A stretch of 5,483 nucleotides of DNA from CAYZZA01 sp964482685 (GCA_964482685.1 CAYZZA010000072.1:1-5483), one strand, 5' to 3'; counted from the stretch's first letter, positions 1-5,483 are shown. The notes: generated by a model not told the origin, from the sequence alone. Program-made: numbers and translations.

Positions 1-1
1 T

Positions 2-499
2 TTGACCGCACTCTTAGTCTTGCTCTTAACCCTCTTTTTTCATACAGAAGTAGGGCAAGCAGTGATTGCGACTGGGGACAATGAAAAAATGGCTCGTTCA
101 CTAGGGATTTATACCGACCGCATGACATTCATTGGTTTGATGATCTCAAACGGCATCGTGGCTTTTGGCGGTGCAATGATTGCACAAGACAATGGCTATG
201 CCGACATTGGCATGGGCATTGGGACCATCGTCATTGGTTTGGCATCAATCATTATTGGCGAAGTGTTGTTTCAAGAGTTGTCTTTTTCAGGACGTTTAAT
301 GAGTATCGCAATTGGCTCCATTGCGTACCGGTTGATTCTTGTTGCGGTCATTGCCGCTGGACTAGACCCAAACGATTTGCGGTTGATATCTGCTATTATA
401 TTGGCTGTCTTTTTGATGGTGCCACAATTGAAGAGTGCACACTCTGAAAGAATTGCACGAAAGGGAGGCGCCTCACATGGAACGGGAAAAACAAGTTAG
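2..499 (+). CDS. ABC importer permease, C-terminal part (5' end outside the window)
   Basis: This is the membrane subunit of an ABC importer, cut by the left window edge, so the first codon here is not its start. The visible 165 residues are very hydrophobic, with membrane stretches near residues 2-14, 42-61, 72-86, 98-121 and 126-143. The cytoplasmic loop around residues 24-36 (ATGDNEKMARSLGI) is the ATPase-coupling loop typical of the BPD_transp_2 permeases (RbsC/LivH type). The wording, together with the ATPase that follows, fits the uncharacterised permeases of COG4120. Members of that group include streptococcal TrpY-like proteins predicted to import tryptophan or tyrosine. The substrate is inferred from family memory only. 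The stop at 497-499 lies 23 bases inside the next gene, so the two are translationally coupled in one operon. A lipoprotein receptor gene is expected upstream. Confidence 0.88.
   Translation: MTALLVLLLTLFFHTEVGQAVIATGDNEKMARSLGIYTDRMTFIGLMISNGIVAFGGAMIAQDNGYADIGMGIGTIVIGLASIIIGEVLFQELSFSGRLMSIAIGSIAYRLILVAVIAAGLDPNDLRLISAIILAVFLMVPQLKSAHSERIARKGGASHGTGKTS
463..468 (+). promoter_or_regulatory. ribosome binding site GGGAGG of the ABC ATPase
   Basis: GGGAGG lies 8 bases before ATG 477 and inside the 3' end of the permease gene. It decides the start between ATG 477 and the in-frame GTG at 435, and supports coupled translation of the two importer subunits. Confidence 0.8.
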
Positions 500-1298
500 A
501 GTACACAACCTAACCAAAACCTTCTACAAAGGAACCCCTAATGAAAAAAAAGTATTAAATGGCCTACATTTAGATATTTATAAAGGGGATTTTATTAGTG
601 TCTTAGGTGGAAACGGAGCCGGAAAGTCTACTTTTTTAAATTGTTTGTCGGGTAGTCTTCTTATGGATTCTGGTTCCATTCACATCGGGTCAGAAGAAGT
701 CGGCTATTGGAAAGAAGAAAAACGAGCTCGGTTGATTGGGCGGGTATTTCAAGACCCCTTACAAGGAACAGCTCCGCGGATGACGGTGTTTGAAAATTTA
801 TCCTTGGCTCTTCGCAGAGGCAAACCCCGAGGCTTAAGAAAAGGCGCGCCTGCGCATGAACGCGCTTTATTTCAAGAAAAGCTCGCTGTGTTGGAACTGG
901 GCTTAGAAGAGCGCTTGGATACTCCCATGGGGTTGTTGTCTGGTGGACAACGGCAAGCCATTGCGTTGGTGATGGCCGTGTTGACTAAACCAGACTTATT
1001 GTTATTGGACGAACATACTGCTGCGCTTGACCCGAAAACGGCTCACGTTATTATGGAACTGACCGATCGACTCGTTCAAGATCAAGCCATCAGTACGTTG
1101 ATGATTACCCACAATATGCAACAAGCACTAGAATATGGAAATCGTTTGATTATGTTAGCACGAGGAGAAGTGGTGTTGGATCTATCTGGCAAGGAAAAAG
1201 AAGCATTAACGATTCCGGATGTCTTGCATTATTTTCAACAGTTCTCCTTTGACGATGCACAAATAAGAAAAAAAGTATCCTCAGCTACCAGTTTGTGA
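477..1298 (+). CDS. ABC importer ATP-binding subunit
   Basis: This is the cytoplasmic ATPase that powers the importer whose permease ends just upstream. The 273-residue protein has Walker A GGNGAGKST (44-52), a Q-loop VFQD with Q92, signature LSGGQ (154-158), Walker B LLLLDE (174-179) and switch histidine H212. The run DEHTAALDP (178-186), with His where most ABC proteins have Pro, is typical of the COG1101 ATPases that pair with COG4120 permeases, so it is a family trait and not a defect. A basic segment RRGKPRGLRKG lies at 113-123. I chose ATG 477 because GGGAGG at 463-468 sits 8 bases before it. A GTG at 435 is in frame but would add 14 residues, lies deep inside the permease gene and lacks a ribosome binding site. 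The pair resembles TrpYZ-like systems; I give no symbol because the substrate is not proven. Confidence 0.93.
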   Translation: MEREKQVRVHNLTKTFYKGTPNEKKVLNGLHLDIYKGDFISVLGGNGAGKSTFLNCLSGSLLMDSGSIHIGSEEVGYWKEEKRARLIGRVFQDPLQGTAPRMTVFENLSLALRRGKPRGLRKGAPAHERALFQEKLAVLELGLEERLDTPMGLLSGGQRQAIALVMAVLTKPDLLLLDEHTAALDPKTAHVIMELTDRLVQDQAISTLMITHNMQQALEYGNRLIMLARGEVVLDLSGKEKEALTIPDVLHYFQQFSFDDAQIRKKVSSATSL

Positions 1299-1395
1299 AC
1301 AGACCGTGACTCTCTTAGATTGCTCTTGTTTTTCTCGTCGAAAAGGTATGAAAACACCGACGAAAGAGTGGTACACTAAGAGAGTGTTTGTCTGT
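1299..1395. other. long imperfect inverted repeat / stem-loop after the importer operon
   Basis: Nested complementary arms start right after the ATPase stop. ACAGAC (1299-1304) pairs with GTCTGT (1390-1395). After a 4x4 internal loop, ACTCTCTTAG (1309-1318) pairs perfectly with CTAAGAGAGT (1376-1385). Inside these, CTCTT (1323-1327) pairs with AAGAG (1364-1368) and TCGTCG (1335-1340) with CGACGA (1358-1363). The whole could fold into one long hairpin. No run of T follows on either strand, so it is not a standard intrinsic terminator. It could protect the 3' end of the importer mRNA, belong to a leader for the next gene, or be a small repeat element. I saw no second copy in the window. Confidence 0.5.
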
Positions 1396-1414
1396 CAAGG
1401 ACATATGAAAGACA

Positions 1415-1489
1415 CGTGCGCATACACCTGAGGAGATAGATTTAAACAAATCAAGAAGGATGTTGTGTATCCGTCTGCATATGCGTGCG
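1415..1489 (+). other. possible RNA stem in the ABC-F upstream region
   Basis: CGTGCGCATA (1415-1424) can pair over 10 positions, two of them G-U, with TATGCGTGCG (1480-1489). The loop holds a small hairpin, GATTT (1439-1443) with AAATC (1448-1452). A competing pairing uses ATACAC (1422-1427) with GTGTAT (1465-1470). A mini-ORF of eight codons (ATG 1405 to TGA 1431, AAGG four bases upstream) runs through the 5' arm. Alternative pairings plus a mini-ORF resemble an attenuation leader, but I see neither a terminator nor pairing with the downstream ribosome binding site. The rest of the gap to 1611 holds only a weak -10-like TATACT at 1520-1525 with no good -35. Confidence 0.25.
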
Positions 1490-1611
1490 AATAAACCGTG
1501 CATTGTGTGTAAAAGTGCGTATACTAAAGAAGGTTAGACAGACAGCTCGAGTAAATAAAGTCACATACAGACAACATAAATCGATGAAAAAGAATAGAGG
1601 AACCCAATAAA

Positions 1612-3237
1612 ATGATAACCGTAACAGATGTAAGTTTACATTTTTCAGATCGCAAATTATTTGATGACGTCACATTAAAATTTACACCAGACAATTGCTA
1701 TGGACTTATTGGCGCAAATGGTGCCGGAAAATCCACCTTTTTAAAAATCTTAGCTGGGGAAATTGAACCCTCAACCGGAAATGTCTCCATGCCTCCGGAC
1801 GCTCGTCTGGCTACATTGAAACAAAACCACTACGATTACCAAGAGTTCACTGTTTTAGATACTGTCATCATGGGACACAAACGCTTGTATGAAATCATCG
1901 CAGAAAAAAATGCGTTATATGCTAAAGCAGAATTTACCGAAGAAGATGGAATTTTAGCTGGAGAACTAGAAGGTGAGTTTGCTGAATTAGACGGGTGGGA
2001 AGCAGAAACCGAAGCAGGCACTTTGTTGCAAGGTGTGGGTATTCCTAAAGAACTGCACGATGTAAAAATGAGTGAATTAACCGGTGGACAACGTGTAAAA
2101 GTGTTGCTGACACAAGCGCTATTTGGAAAACCTGATGTATTGCTACTGGATGAACCGACAAACGGATTGGATGCCAAATCCATCGCGTGGTTGTCTGAGT
2201 TTTTGATCAACTTTCCAAATACAGTCATTGTCGTCTCCCATGACCGCCACTTCTTAAATAAAGTCTGTACGCATATGGTGGACGTTGATTTTGAAAAGAT
2301 CAAACTCTATCCAGGAAACTATGATTTTTGGTTGGAATCCAGCCAATTGGCCGCAAAGTTACAAGCAGACCAAAATGCGAAAAAAGAAGATAAAATCAAA
2401 GAACTTCAAGATTTTATTACACGTTTTAGTGCGAACGCATCAAAATCCAAACAAGCCACGTCTCGTAAAAAGACATTGGAAAAAATTACGTTGGATGATA
2501 TTCAACCATCCTCACGTCGTTATCCTTTTGTTGCCTTCCAACCAGAACGTGAAATTGGAAATGACTTGTTGCGGGTCGAAAATTTGTCCAAAACAATTGA
2601 TGGCACGAAAGTATTTGAAAACGTCAGTTTTGCTCTAAACAAAACGGACAAAACCGCTTTCACAAGTTTAAACGATACCGCCATCACTACACTCTTTAAA
2701 ATCATTATGGGCGAGATGGAACCTGATAGCGGAACCATCAAATGGGGTATCACGACCTCACAAGCATACTTGCCAAAAGATTCCGCATCTGAATTTACAG
2801 ACGGGAATTTAACCATCATTGATTGGTTGCGTCAATTTGCGTCAAAAGAAGAAAGCGACAACACCTTTATCCGTAGTTTCCTAGGTAGAATGTTGTTTTC
2901 TGGAGAAGAAGTGATGAAAGAAGTCTCCGTTTTATCTGGTGGAGAAAAAGTGCGCTGTATGTTGTCTAAACTGATGTTGAGTAAAGCCAACGTTTTAGTG
3001 ATGGATGACCCAACCAACCATCTAGACTTAGAATCCATCACTTCTCTAAACAATGGATTGATTGATTTTAAGGGCGCACTCTTGTTTAGTTCTCATGACT
3101 ATCAATTTATTCAAACTGTTGCCAACCGCATCATTGAAGTGACACCAAACGGAGTAGTAGACCGCAGTGAAATTACCTACGATGAATTCTTGGAAAACGA
3201 AACAGTCCAAAAACAAATTGAAGCATTGTACGCATAG
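1612..3237 (+). CDS. ybiT: ABC-F family ATPase, YbiT type
   Basis: This is a 541-residue soluble protein with two ABC domains and no membrane segments, an ABC-F protein that acts on the ribosome (E-site region) and not in transport. Domain 1 has Walker A GANGAGKST (34-42), signature LTGGQ (156-160), Walker B with DEPTNGLD (180-187) and switch H210. A charged linker at about 245-300, including RFSANASKSKQATSR, is the segment that contacts P-site tRNA in ABC-F proteins. Domain 2 has signature LSGGE (441-445), DDPTNHLD (465-472) and H495. Its Walker A position reads SLNDTAITT (352-360), without the lysine, and the catalytic Glu is Asp (D466). Stretches such as FTVLDTVIMGHK and the linker match E. 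coli YbiT as I remember it, and the length fits (about 530). ATG 1612 follows GAGGAA at 1597-1602. Nothing points to an antibiotic-resistance subtype. It is probably transcribed alone, since a terminator follows. Confidence 0.93.
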   Translation: MITVTDVSLHFSDRKLFDDVTLKFTPDNCYGLIGANGAGKSTFLKILAGEIEPSTGNVSMPPDARLATLKQNHYDYQEFTVLDTVIMGHKRLYEIIAEKNALYAKAEFTEEDGILAGELEGEFAELDGWEAETEAGTLLQGVGIPKELHDVKMSELTGGQRVKVLLTQALFGKPDVLLLDEPTNGLDAKSIAWLSEFLINFPNTVIVVSHDRHFLNKVCTHMVDVDFEKIKLYPGNYDFWLESSQLAAKLQADQNAKKEDKIKELQDFITRFSANASKSKQATSRKKTLEKITLDDIQPSSRRYPFVAFQPEREIGNDLLRVENLSKTIDGTKVFENVSFALNKTDKTAFTSLNDTAITTLFKIIMGEMEPDSGTIKWGITTSQAYLPKDSASEFTDGNLTIIDWLRQFASKEESDNTFIRSFLGRMLFSGEEVMKEVSVLSGGEKVRCMLSKLMLSKANVLVMDDPTNHLDLESITSLNNGLIDFKGALLFSSHDYQFIQTVANRIIEVTPNGVVDRSEITYDEFLENETVQKQIEALYA

Positions 3238-3268
3238 CCTACGTATATTTATATAAAGAATTCGATTC

Positions 3269-3314
3269 GACTCCCGTTCTGTTCATGTTTGAAACAGAGT
3301 GGGGGTCTTTGTTT
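3269..3314 (+). terminator. intrinsic terminator of the ABC-F gene
   Basis: The 15-base arm at 3269-3283 (GACTCCCGTTCTGTT) pairs with 3293-3307 (AACAGAGTGGGGGTC), including three G-U pairs, around a 9-base loop. A T-rich tail (TTTGTTT, 3308-3314) follows at once. The position, 32 bases after the ABC-F stop, fits. It separates that gene from xpt. Confidence 0.88.
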
Positions 3315-3504
3315 ATTTAGCTTCGGTGCAAAGAGCTCCTTTTTCATCTTCTAAAAAGAATGCGAATGGTCTTTGTGTGGCTGTACATGTATACGTGCTT
3401 GGTTTTGCAGCCATATGGATGGCTATACGTAAGCAAGAGAAACCGACAATGTTCACGAAGTGGAAACAAATCGTGTGGAGATAAGCGATGAAAACAAAAG
3501 CATC
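3315..3504. other. non-coding stretch upstream of the xpt promoter
   Basis: I see no supported gene here on either strand. A perfect 6-bp hairpin, AGCCAT (3409-3414) with ATGGCT (3419-3424), has a four-base loop. A competing pairing is GGCTG (3379-3383) with CAGCC (3408-3412). Around 3440-3457, ACCGACAATGTTCAC holds two overlapping, poor matches to halves of the PurR box (CCGAAC and GTTCGG), roughly 90 bases before the predicted transcription start. These are weak hints only. Confidence 0.3.
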
Positions 3505-3533
3505 TTGAACCGTGTGTGGAGTATCTGTATACT
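3505..3533 (+). promoter_or_regulatory. sigma-A-type promoter of xpt
   Basis: TTGAAC (3505-3510) and TATACT (3528-3533) are separated by exactly 17 bases, with an A-rich stretch just downstream. Each hexamer has five of six consensus bases. Transcription would start near 3540, giving a 5' leader of about 25 bases, too short for a riboswitch. Confidence 0.72.
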
Positions 3534-3553
3534 TAAAAAAACGAGAGAACAAA

Positions 3554-3559
3554 AAGGAG
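3554..3559 (+). promoter_or_regulatory. ribosome binding site AAGGAG of xpt
   Basis: AAGGAG lies 6 bases before ATG 3566. It sets the start there and not at the in-frame ATG 3512, which would add 18 residues, overlaps the promoter and has no ribosome binding site. Confidence 0.85.
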
Positions 3560-3565
3560 AAAAAG

Positions 3566-4171
3566 ATGAGCTATTTGAAAAAGCGAGTAATCCAAGAAGG
3601 CCGCGTATTAGAAGGCAACGTATTAAGAGTCGATTCTTTTTTGAATCACCAAATCGATCCTGTTGTGATTCGTGAAGTACAAAAAGAGTTTTCAGCGTAT
3701 TTTCGACACAAACCGATTACGAAAATAGTCACGATTGAAGCATCTGGCATTGCGCCTGCTTTGATGGTTGCGGCAGATTTTGGGGTGCCAATGGTTTTTG
3801 CGAAAAAAGCAATGCCGTCTGCTATTTCTCATACAGGAAAATATGCCACACAAGTGCATAGCTACACGAAAAACACAACGTATGACGTATTGATTTCAAA
3901 AGAGTACATCTCACCAGATGACCATGTATTGGTAATTGATGACTTCTTGGCCAATGGTGCTGCTGCGATGGGATTAGTCAATCTAGTTGAACAAGCAGGA
4001 GCATCCGTTTCAGGGGTAGGAATCTGTATTGAAAAAGCATTCCAACCAGGACGAGAAATTTTACAAGCACACGGGTTAGATGTGTTTTCAATCTGCCGGA
4101 TTGCCTCACTAGACAATCAAAAGGTTACGTTTGTAGAAGATGTAGTAGACGCCAAAACAGAAACCATCTAA
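3566..4171 (+). CDS. xpt: xanthine phosphoribosyltransferase
   Basis: This cytoplasmic purine-salvage enzyme transfers phosphoribose from PRPP to xanthine to make XMP, which feeds GMP synthesis. The 201-residue product matches B. subtilis Xpt as I remember it (about 194 residues): LRVDSFLNHQIDP at 20-32, VTIEASGIAPA at 55-65, and the PRPP-binding motif VLVIDDFLANGAA at 121-133 with the Asp pair D125-D126. The IEKAFQPGRE segment is also conserved. The C-terminus is a few residues longer than usual. The start is fixed by AAGGAG, and its own promoter lies just upstream. In Bacillus the gene is preceded by a guanine riboswitch and followed by the xanthine permease pbuX; neither is present here, so it appears to be a single-gene unit with different control. 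A terminator lies about 130 bases after the stop. Confidence 0.95.
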   Translation: MSYLKKRVIQEGRVLEGNVLRVDSFLNHQIDPVVIREVQKEFSAYFRHKPITKIVTIEASGIAPALMVAADFGVPMVFAKKAMPSAISHTGKYATQVHSYTKNTTYDVLISKEYISPDDHVLVIDDFLANGAAAMGLVNLVEQAGASVSGVGICIEKAFQPGREILQAHGLDVFSICRIASLDNQKVTFVEDVVDAKTETI

Positions 4172-4196
4172 GCTGTTCATGTAAAGATTCATTGGA

Positions 4197-4219
4197 TTCG
4201 ACTCGCTTAAATAGTCGAA
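4197..4219. other. small hairpin after xpt
   Basis: TTCGACT (4197-4203) pairs perfectly with AGTCGAA (4213-4219) around a 9-base loop, 26 bases after the xpt stop. No T-run follows on either strand, so it is not an intrinsic terminator. It may only stabilise the transcript end. Confidence 0.4.
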
Positions 4220-4298
4220 ACGCTACAAAAACACCAAAAAAGCATTCAAACAAGCCCACTATAAAGATGGGGCTACACGTAAACACATGACTAGAAAT

Positions 4299-4342
4299 AA
4301 AAAACAAGCCATGCAGGGGGATCTTTGCTTGGCTTGTTTTTT
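4299..4342. terminator. bidirectional terminator between xpt and the minus-strand gene
   Basis: AAAAAACAAGCCA (4299-4311) is the exact complement of TGGCTTGTTTTTT (4330-4342). GCA and TGC can pair further in, past one mismatch. The A-run on one side and T-run on the other make a good intrinsic terminator on both strands. It lies between two genes whose 3' ends face each other, about 130 bases after xpt and 40 bases after the stop of the minus-strand gene. Confidence 0.88.
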
Positions 4343-4382
4343 TATGCTGCATGTTTTTTCTCCTTCCTGCCACTTCTATTGC

Positions 4383-5129
4383 TTAAGACGGTTGTAGGAG
4401 AGGGGGAGAATGAACAATTTTAAGTGGGTGTAACGTATATTCTTTTCGCGTCTGAGAGCGTCCGTGCGATACAGGAATGATGTATTCACTTGTGAGTTGG
4501 ACATCAAATAGAATGGTAAAAGCTTGTTTGTATGTATTTCCTAATAGATCTTTAAATACACAAGACACGGAGAGGCGTTCCAAGTTTTCAGACTGGATAT
4601 TTTCGGAAAAATCAAAAGCCGTGGCCATATTGAATCCTATTTGTCCGATTTCTTCTTGTCCAAGAGTAAAATTAGAAGTAGAAGACACATCAAACTGTTG
4701 GTCTTTTTTCCGGACGTCTTCCAAATGGATGTCGCAAATATCATAGTCAACGAGACTCCCCAAACCAATATTTTTGATACGTATAGTAAAATCATTTTCA
4801 GTTAACACATCGGTTTTCTTGACTTCTTTGACAAACGTGACTTTCATAGAGGCCGCATACTCCATGTCTTTTTTCGGAATGGCATATGCTGGGAATGGTT
4901 TAATTTGTAGGCGTTCGTTGGTGGCATCGCTTTCTTTGCTTTGCATGAGTGAAATAAACGCGACCATGACACTAATTCCAGAAATGATAGATGAAATACT
5001 GCGAATCAGAATCGTTCGTTGTTCAAGCCCAGTTTGCAACAACGTCAGGGCTTGTTCGGTTTCAGGCAGTCCGTCGGTTTGGATGGGATAGAAGAGGGAG
5101 GCAATTAATACTGCGGTAAAGAACAGCAC
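4383..5129 (-). CDS. unrecognised membrane protein, 5' end probably broken
   Basis: I do not recognise this protein. The longest uninterrupted reading (GTG 5129 to TAA 4385-4383, 248 residues) begins inside a membrane helix and has no ribosome binding site. The same frame stays open back to 5222 and encodes a basic, polar N-tail (RHKETTQKKTINSR) and the first half of that helix (FYTIIVFLV). Upstream of this come a stop (TAA, 5225-5223), then AAT CAG and a TTG (5234) with a strong AAAGGAG. The likely original gene is therefore 283 codons, 4383-5234, with a nonsense codon at position 4. The design would be a short cytoplasmic tail, helix 1, about 27 outside residues, helix 2 (about 44-62 from GTG), then a 180-residue soluble part, probably cytoplasmic by the positive-inside rule. 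That part looks beta-rich (FTIRIKNIGLGSLVDYDI, CVFKDLLGNTYKQ). It has no cysteine pairs, nucleotide motif or catalytic signature I can see. It may be a pseudogene. Confidence 0.6.
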   Translation of the reverse strand: MLFFTAVLIASLFYPIQTDGLPETEQALTLLQTGLEQRTILIRSISSIISGISVMVAFISLMQSKESDATNERLQIKPFPAYAIPKKDMEYAASMKVTFVKEVKKTDVLTENDFTIRIKNIGLGSLVDYDICDIHLEDVRKKDQQFDVSSTSNFTLGQEEIGQIGFNMATAFDFSENIQSENLERLSVSCVFKDLLGNTYKQAFTILFDVQLTSEYIIPVSHGRSQTRKEYTLHPLKIVHSPPLLQPS

Positions 5130-5234
5130 AAGGAAAACAATAATCGTGTAAAAATTTTCTTGGACGCGTGAGTTGATTGTCTTCTTTTGTGTGGTTTCTT
5201 TGTGTCTACTTGATTTCTTCTCTTACTGATTCAA
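5130..5234 (-). pseudogene. interrupted 5' part of the membrane-protein gene
   Basis: Read on the minus strand, TTG (5234-5232), AAT, CAG and TAA (5225-5223) are followed in the same frame by 31 sense codons that run straight into the open frame at GTG 5129. The sense part gives a lysine/arginine-rich tail and then the missing half of membrane helix 1, which is what an intact N-terminus should contain. One change of TAA back to CAA, GAA or AAA would restore a 283-residue protein. Alternatives are a sequencing error, a non-standard start such as ATC or ATT, or a three-codon leader with re-initiation. Confidence 0.5.
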
Positions 5235-5242
5235 TGTAGGGA

Positions 5243-5249
5243 CTCCTTT
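5243..5249 (-). promoter_or_regulatory. ribosome binding site AAAGGAG before the interrupted gene
   Basis: On the minus strand AAAGGAG ends 8 bases before TTG 5234. It is the only strong ribosome binding site upstream of the membrane-protein frame, and it is the reason to place the original start at the TTG and not at GTG 5129. Confidence 0.6.
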
Positions 5250-5286
5250 CTTATTGGTCAGTTGGGTCTTCCGATCGATCCATAGA

Positions 5287-5317
5287 TTTATACCTTAGGT
5301 CTTTCTTAGTCTATCAG
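5287..5317 (-). promoter_or_regulatory. weak promoter candidate for the minus-strand gene
   Basis: On the minus strand a -10-like TATAAA (5292-5287) lies 19 bases after CTGATA (5317-5312), a 4-of-6 match to the -35 box, with a run of seven A further upstream (5333-5327). A start near 5280 would give a 46-base leader to TTG 5234. The long spacer makes this tentative. Beyond it, to 5483, I see no gene or clear signal. Confidence 0.28.
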
Positions 5318-5483
5318 AGTTCAGTCTTTTTTTGTATGTACACGAAGTAGGAAGGGAGGACTAGACAGAGTGGTTTCATGTTAACCTAGAGAAGTATGAG
5401 TGTTTTAGACAAAAGAGAGAAAAACGCATGAATACTTAGACGTTTAACAGTTCAAAGTGAAAAGTAGTATACAAGATAGACAG

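Noticed and set aside
1363..1380. AGAGTGGTACAC, reminiscent of the T-box sequence AGGGTGGTACCGCG
   Set aside because: The match is short and lacks CCGCG. No specifier loop, antiterminator or terminator follows, and the downstream gene is not an amino acid gene.
1315..1503. Minus-strand frame of 62 codons in the gap before the ABC-F gene
   Set aside because: It covers the inverted repeat and stem structures, and its composition looks random.
3379..3450. Fragments resembling a purine riboswitch (CATATGG, ACGTAAG, CCGACAATG in roughly the right order) before xpt
   Set aside because: The conserved TTTCTACC junction is missing, the loops have the wrong size, the P1 helix does not form, and a good promoter lies downstream of it.
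3313..3552. Minus-strand frame of 79 codons opposite the xpt promoter region
   Set aside because: It starts with TTG without a ribosome binding site, overlaps the xpt promoter and the ABC-F terminator, and resembles no protein I know.
3264..4204. The 10-base word GATTCGACTC occurs at 3264-3273 and 4195-4204, each soon after a stop codon and near a hairpin, and looks like a tRNA T-arm end
   Set aside because: Several repeated 10-mers are expected by chance in a window this size, no tRNA cloverleaf can be drawn, and no integrase or element boundary is nearby.
4125..4373. Minus-strand reading frame of 82 codons between xpt and the membrane-protein gene
   Set aside because: It runs through the terminator and into the 3' end of xpt, has unlikely composition and has no convincing ribosome binding site.
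5327..5333. Run of seven T on the plus strand that might end a terminator
   Set aside because: No GC-rich hairpin precedes it; the nearby AGTCT words are direct and not inverted repeats.
5444..5474. Plus-strand promoter-like pair TTAACA and TATACA near the right edge
   Set aside because: The spacer is 19 bases, the -10 is poor and no downstream gene is visible in the window.

Overview
The window looks like a stretch of chromosome from a low-GC Gram-positive bacterium (Firmicutes). I would guess Lactobacillales, because the ABC-F protein resembles, from memory, the streptococcal branch of the YbiT family. Ribosome binding sites are strong and purine-rich (GGGAGG, AAGGAG, AAAGGAG), spacing is moderate and GC content is modest. 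I cannot name a genus. I see no tRNA, rRNA, CRISPR array, insertion sequence or prophage gene.

Region 1 (1-1298, + strand) is the end of an ABC importer operon. It holds the C-terminal part of a membrane permease and, overlapping its stop codon by 23 bases, the whole ATPase. Both belong to the family of the TrpXYZ-like systems of streptococci, predicted aromatic amino acid importers. The substrate-binding lipoprotein and the start of the permease lie off the left edge. Region 2 (1299-1611) is a 313-base gap with two RNA-like folded elements and a weak promoter candidate. Region 3 (1612-3237, + strand) is a complete ABC-F ATPase of YbiT type, a ribosome-associated rather than transport protein. 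Its second nucleotide site is degenerate. A strong terminator at 3269-3314 closes it. Region 4 (3315-3565) is non-coding and leads to a good sigma-A-type promoter (3505-3533) just upstream of region 5 (3566-4171, + strand), xanthine phosphoribosyltransferase (xpt). No purine riboswitch precedes it and no xanthine permease follows it.

Region 6 (4172-4382) holds a terminator (4299-4342) that reads both ways and serves xpt and a convergent gene. Region 7 (4383-5234, - strand) encodes an unrecognised two-helix membrane protein. Its 5' end looks broken: a good ribosome binding site and TTG codon are followed in the same frame by a stop at codon 4, and the next usable start would remove part of the first membrane helix. 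Region 8 (5235-5483) has a weak minus-strand promoter candidate and nothing else I can support.

The genes do not form one pathway: amino acid uptake, ribosome maintenance, purine salvage and an unknown membrane protein sit side by side as separate transcription units. I did not find a convincing new system. The two points most worth checking are the asymmetric ABC-F active sites and the interrupted membrane-protein gene.
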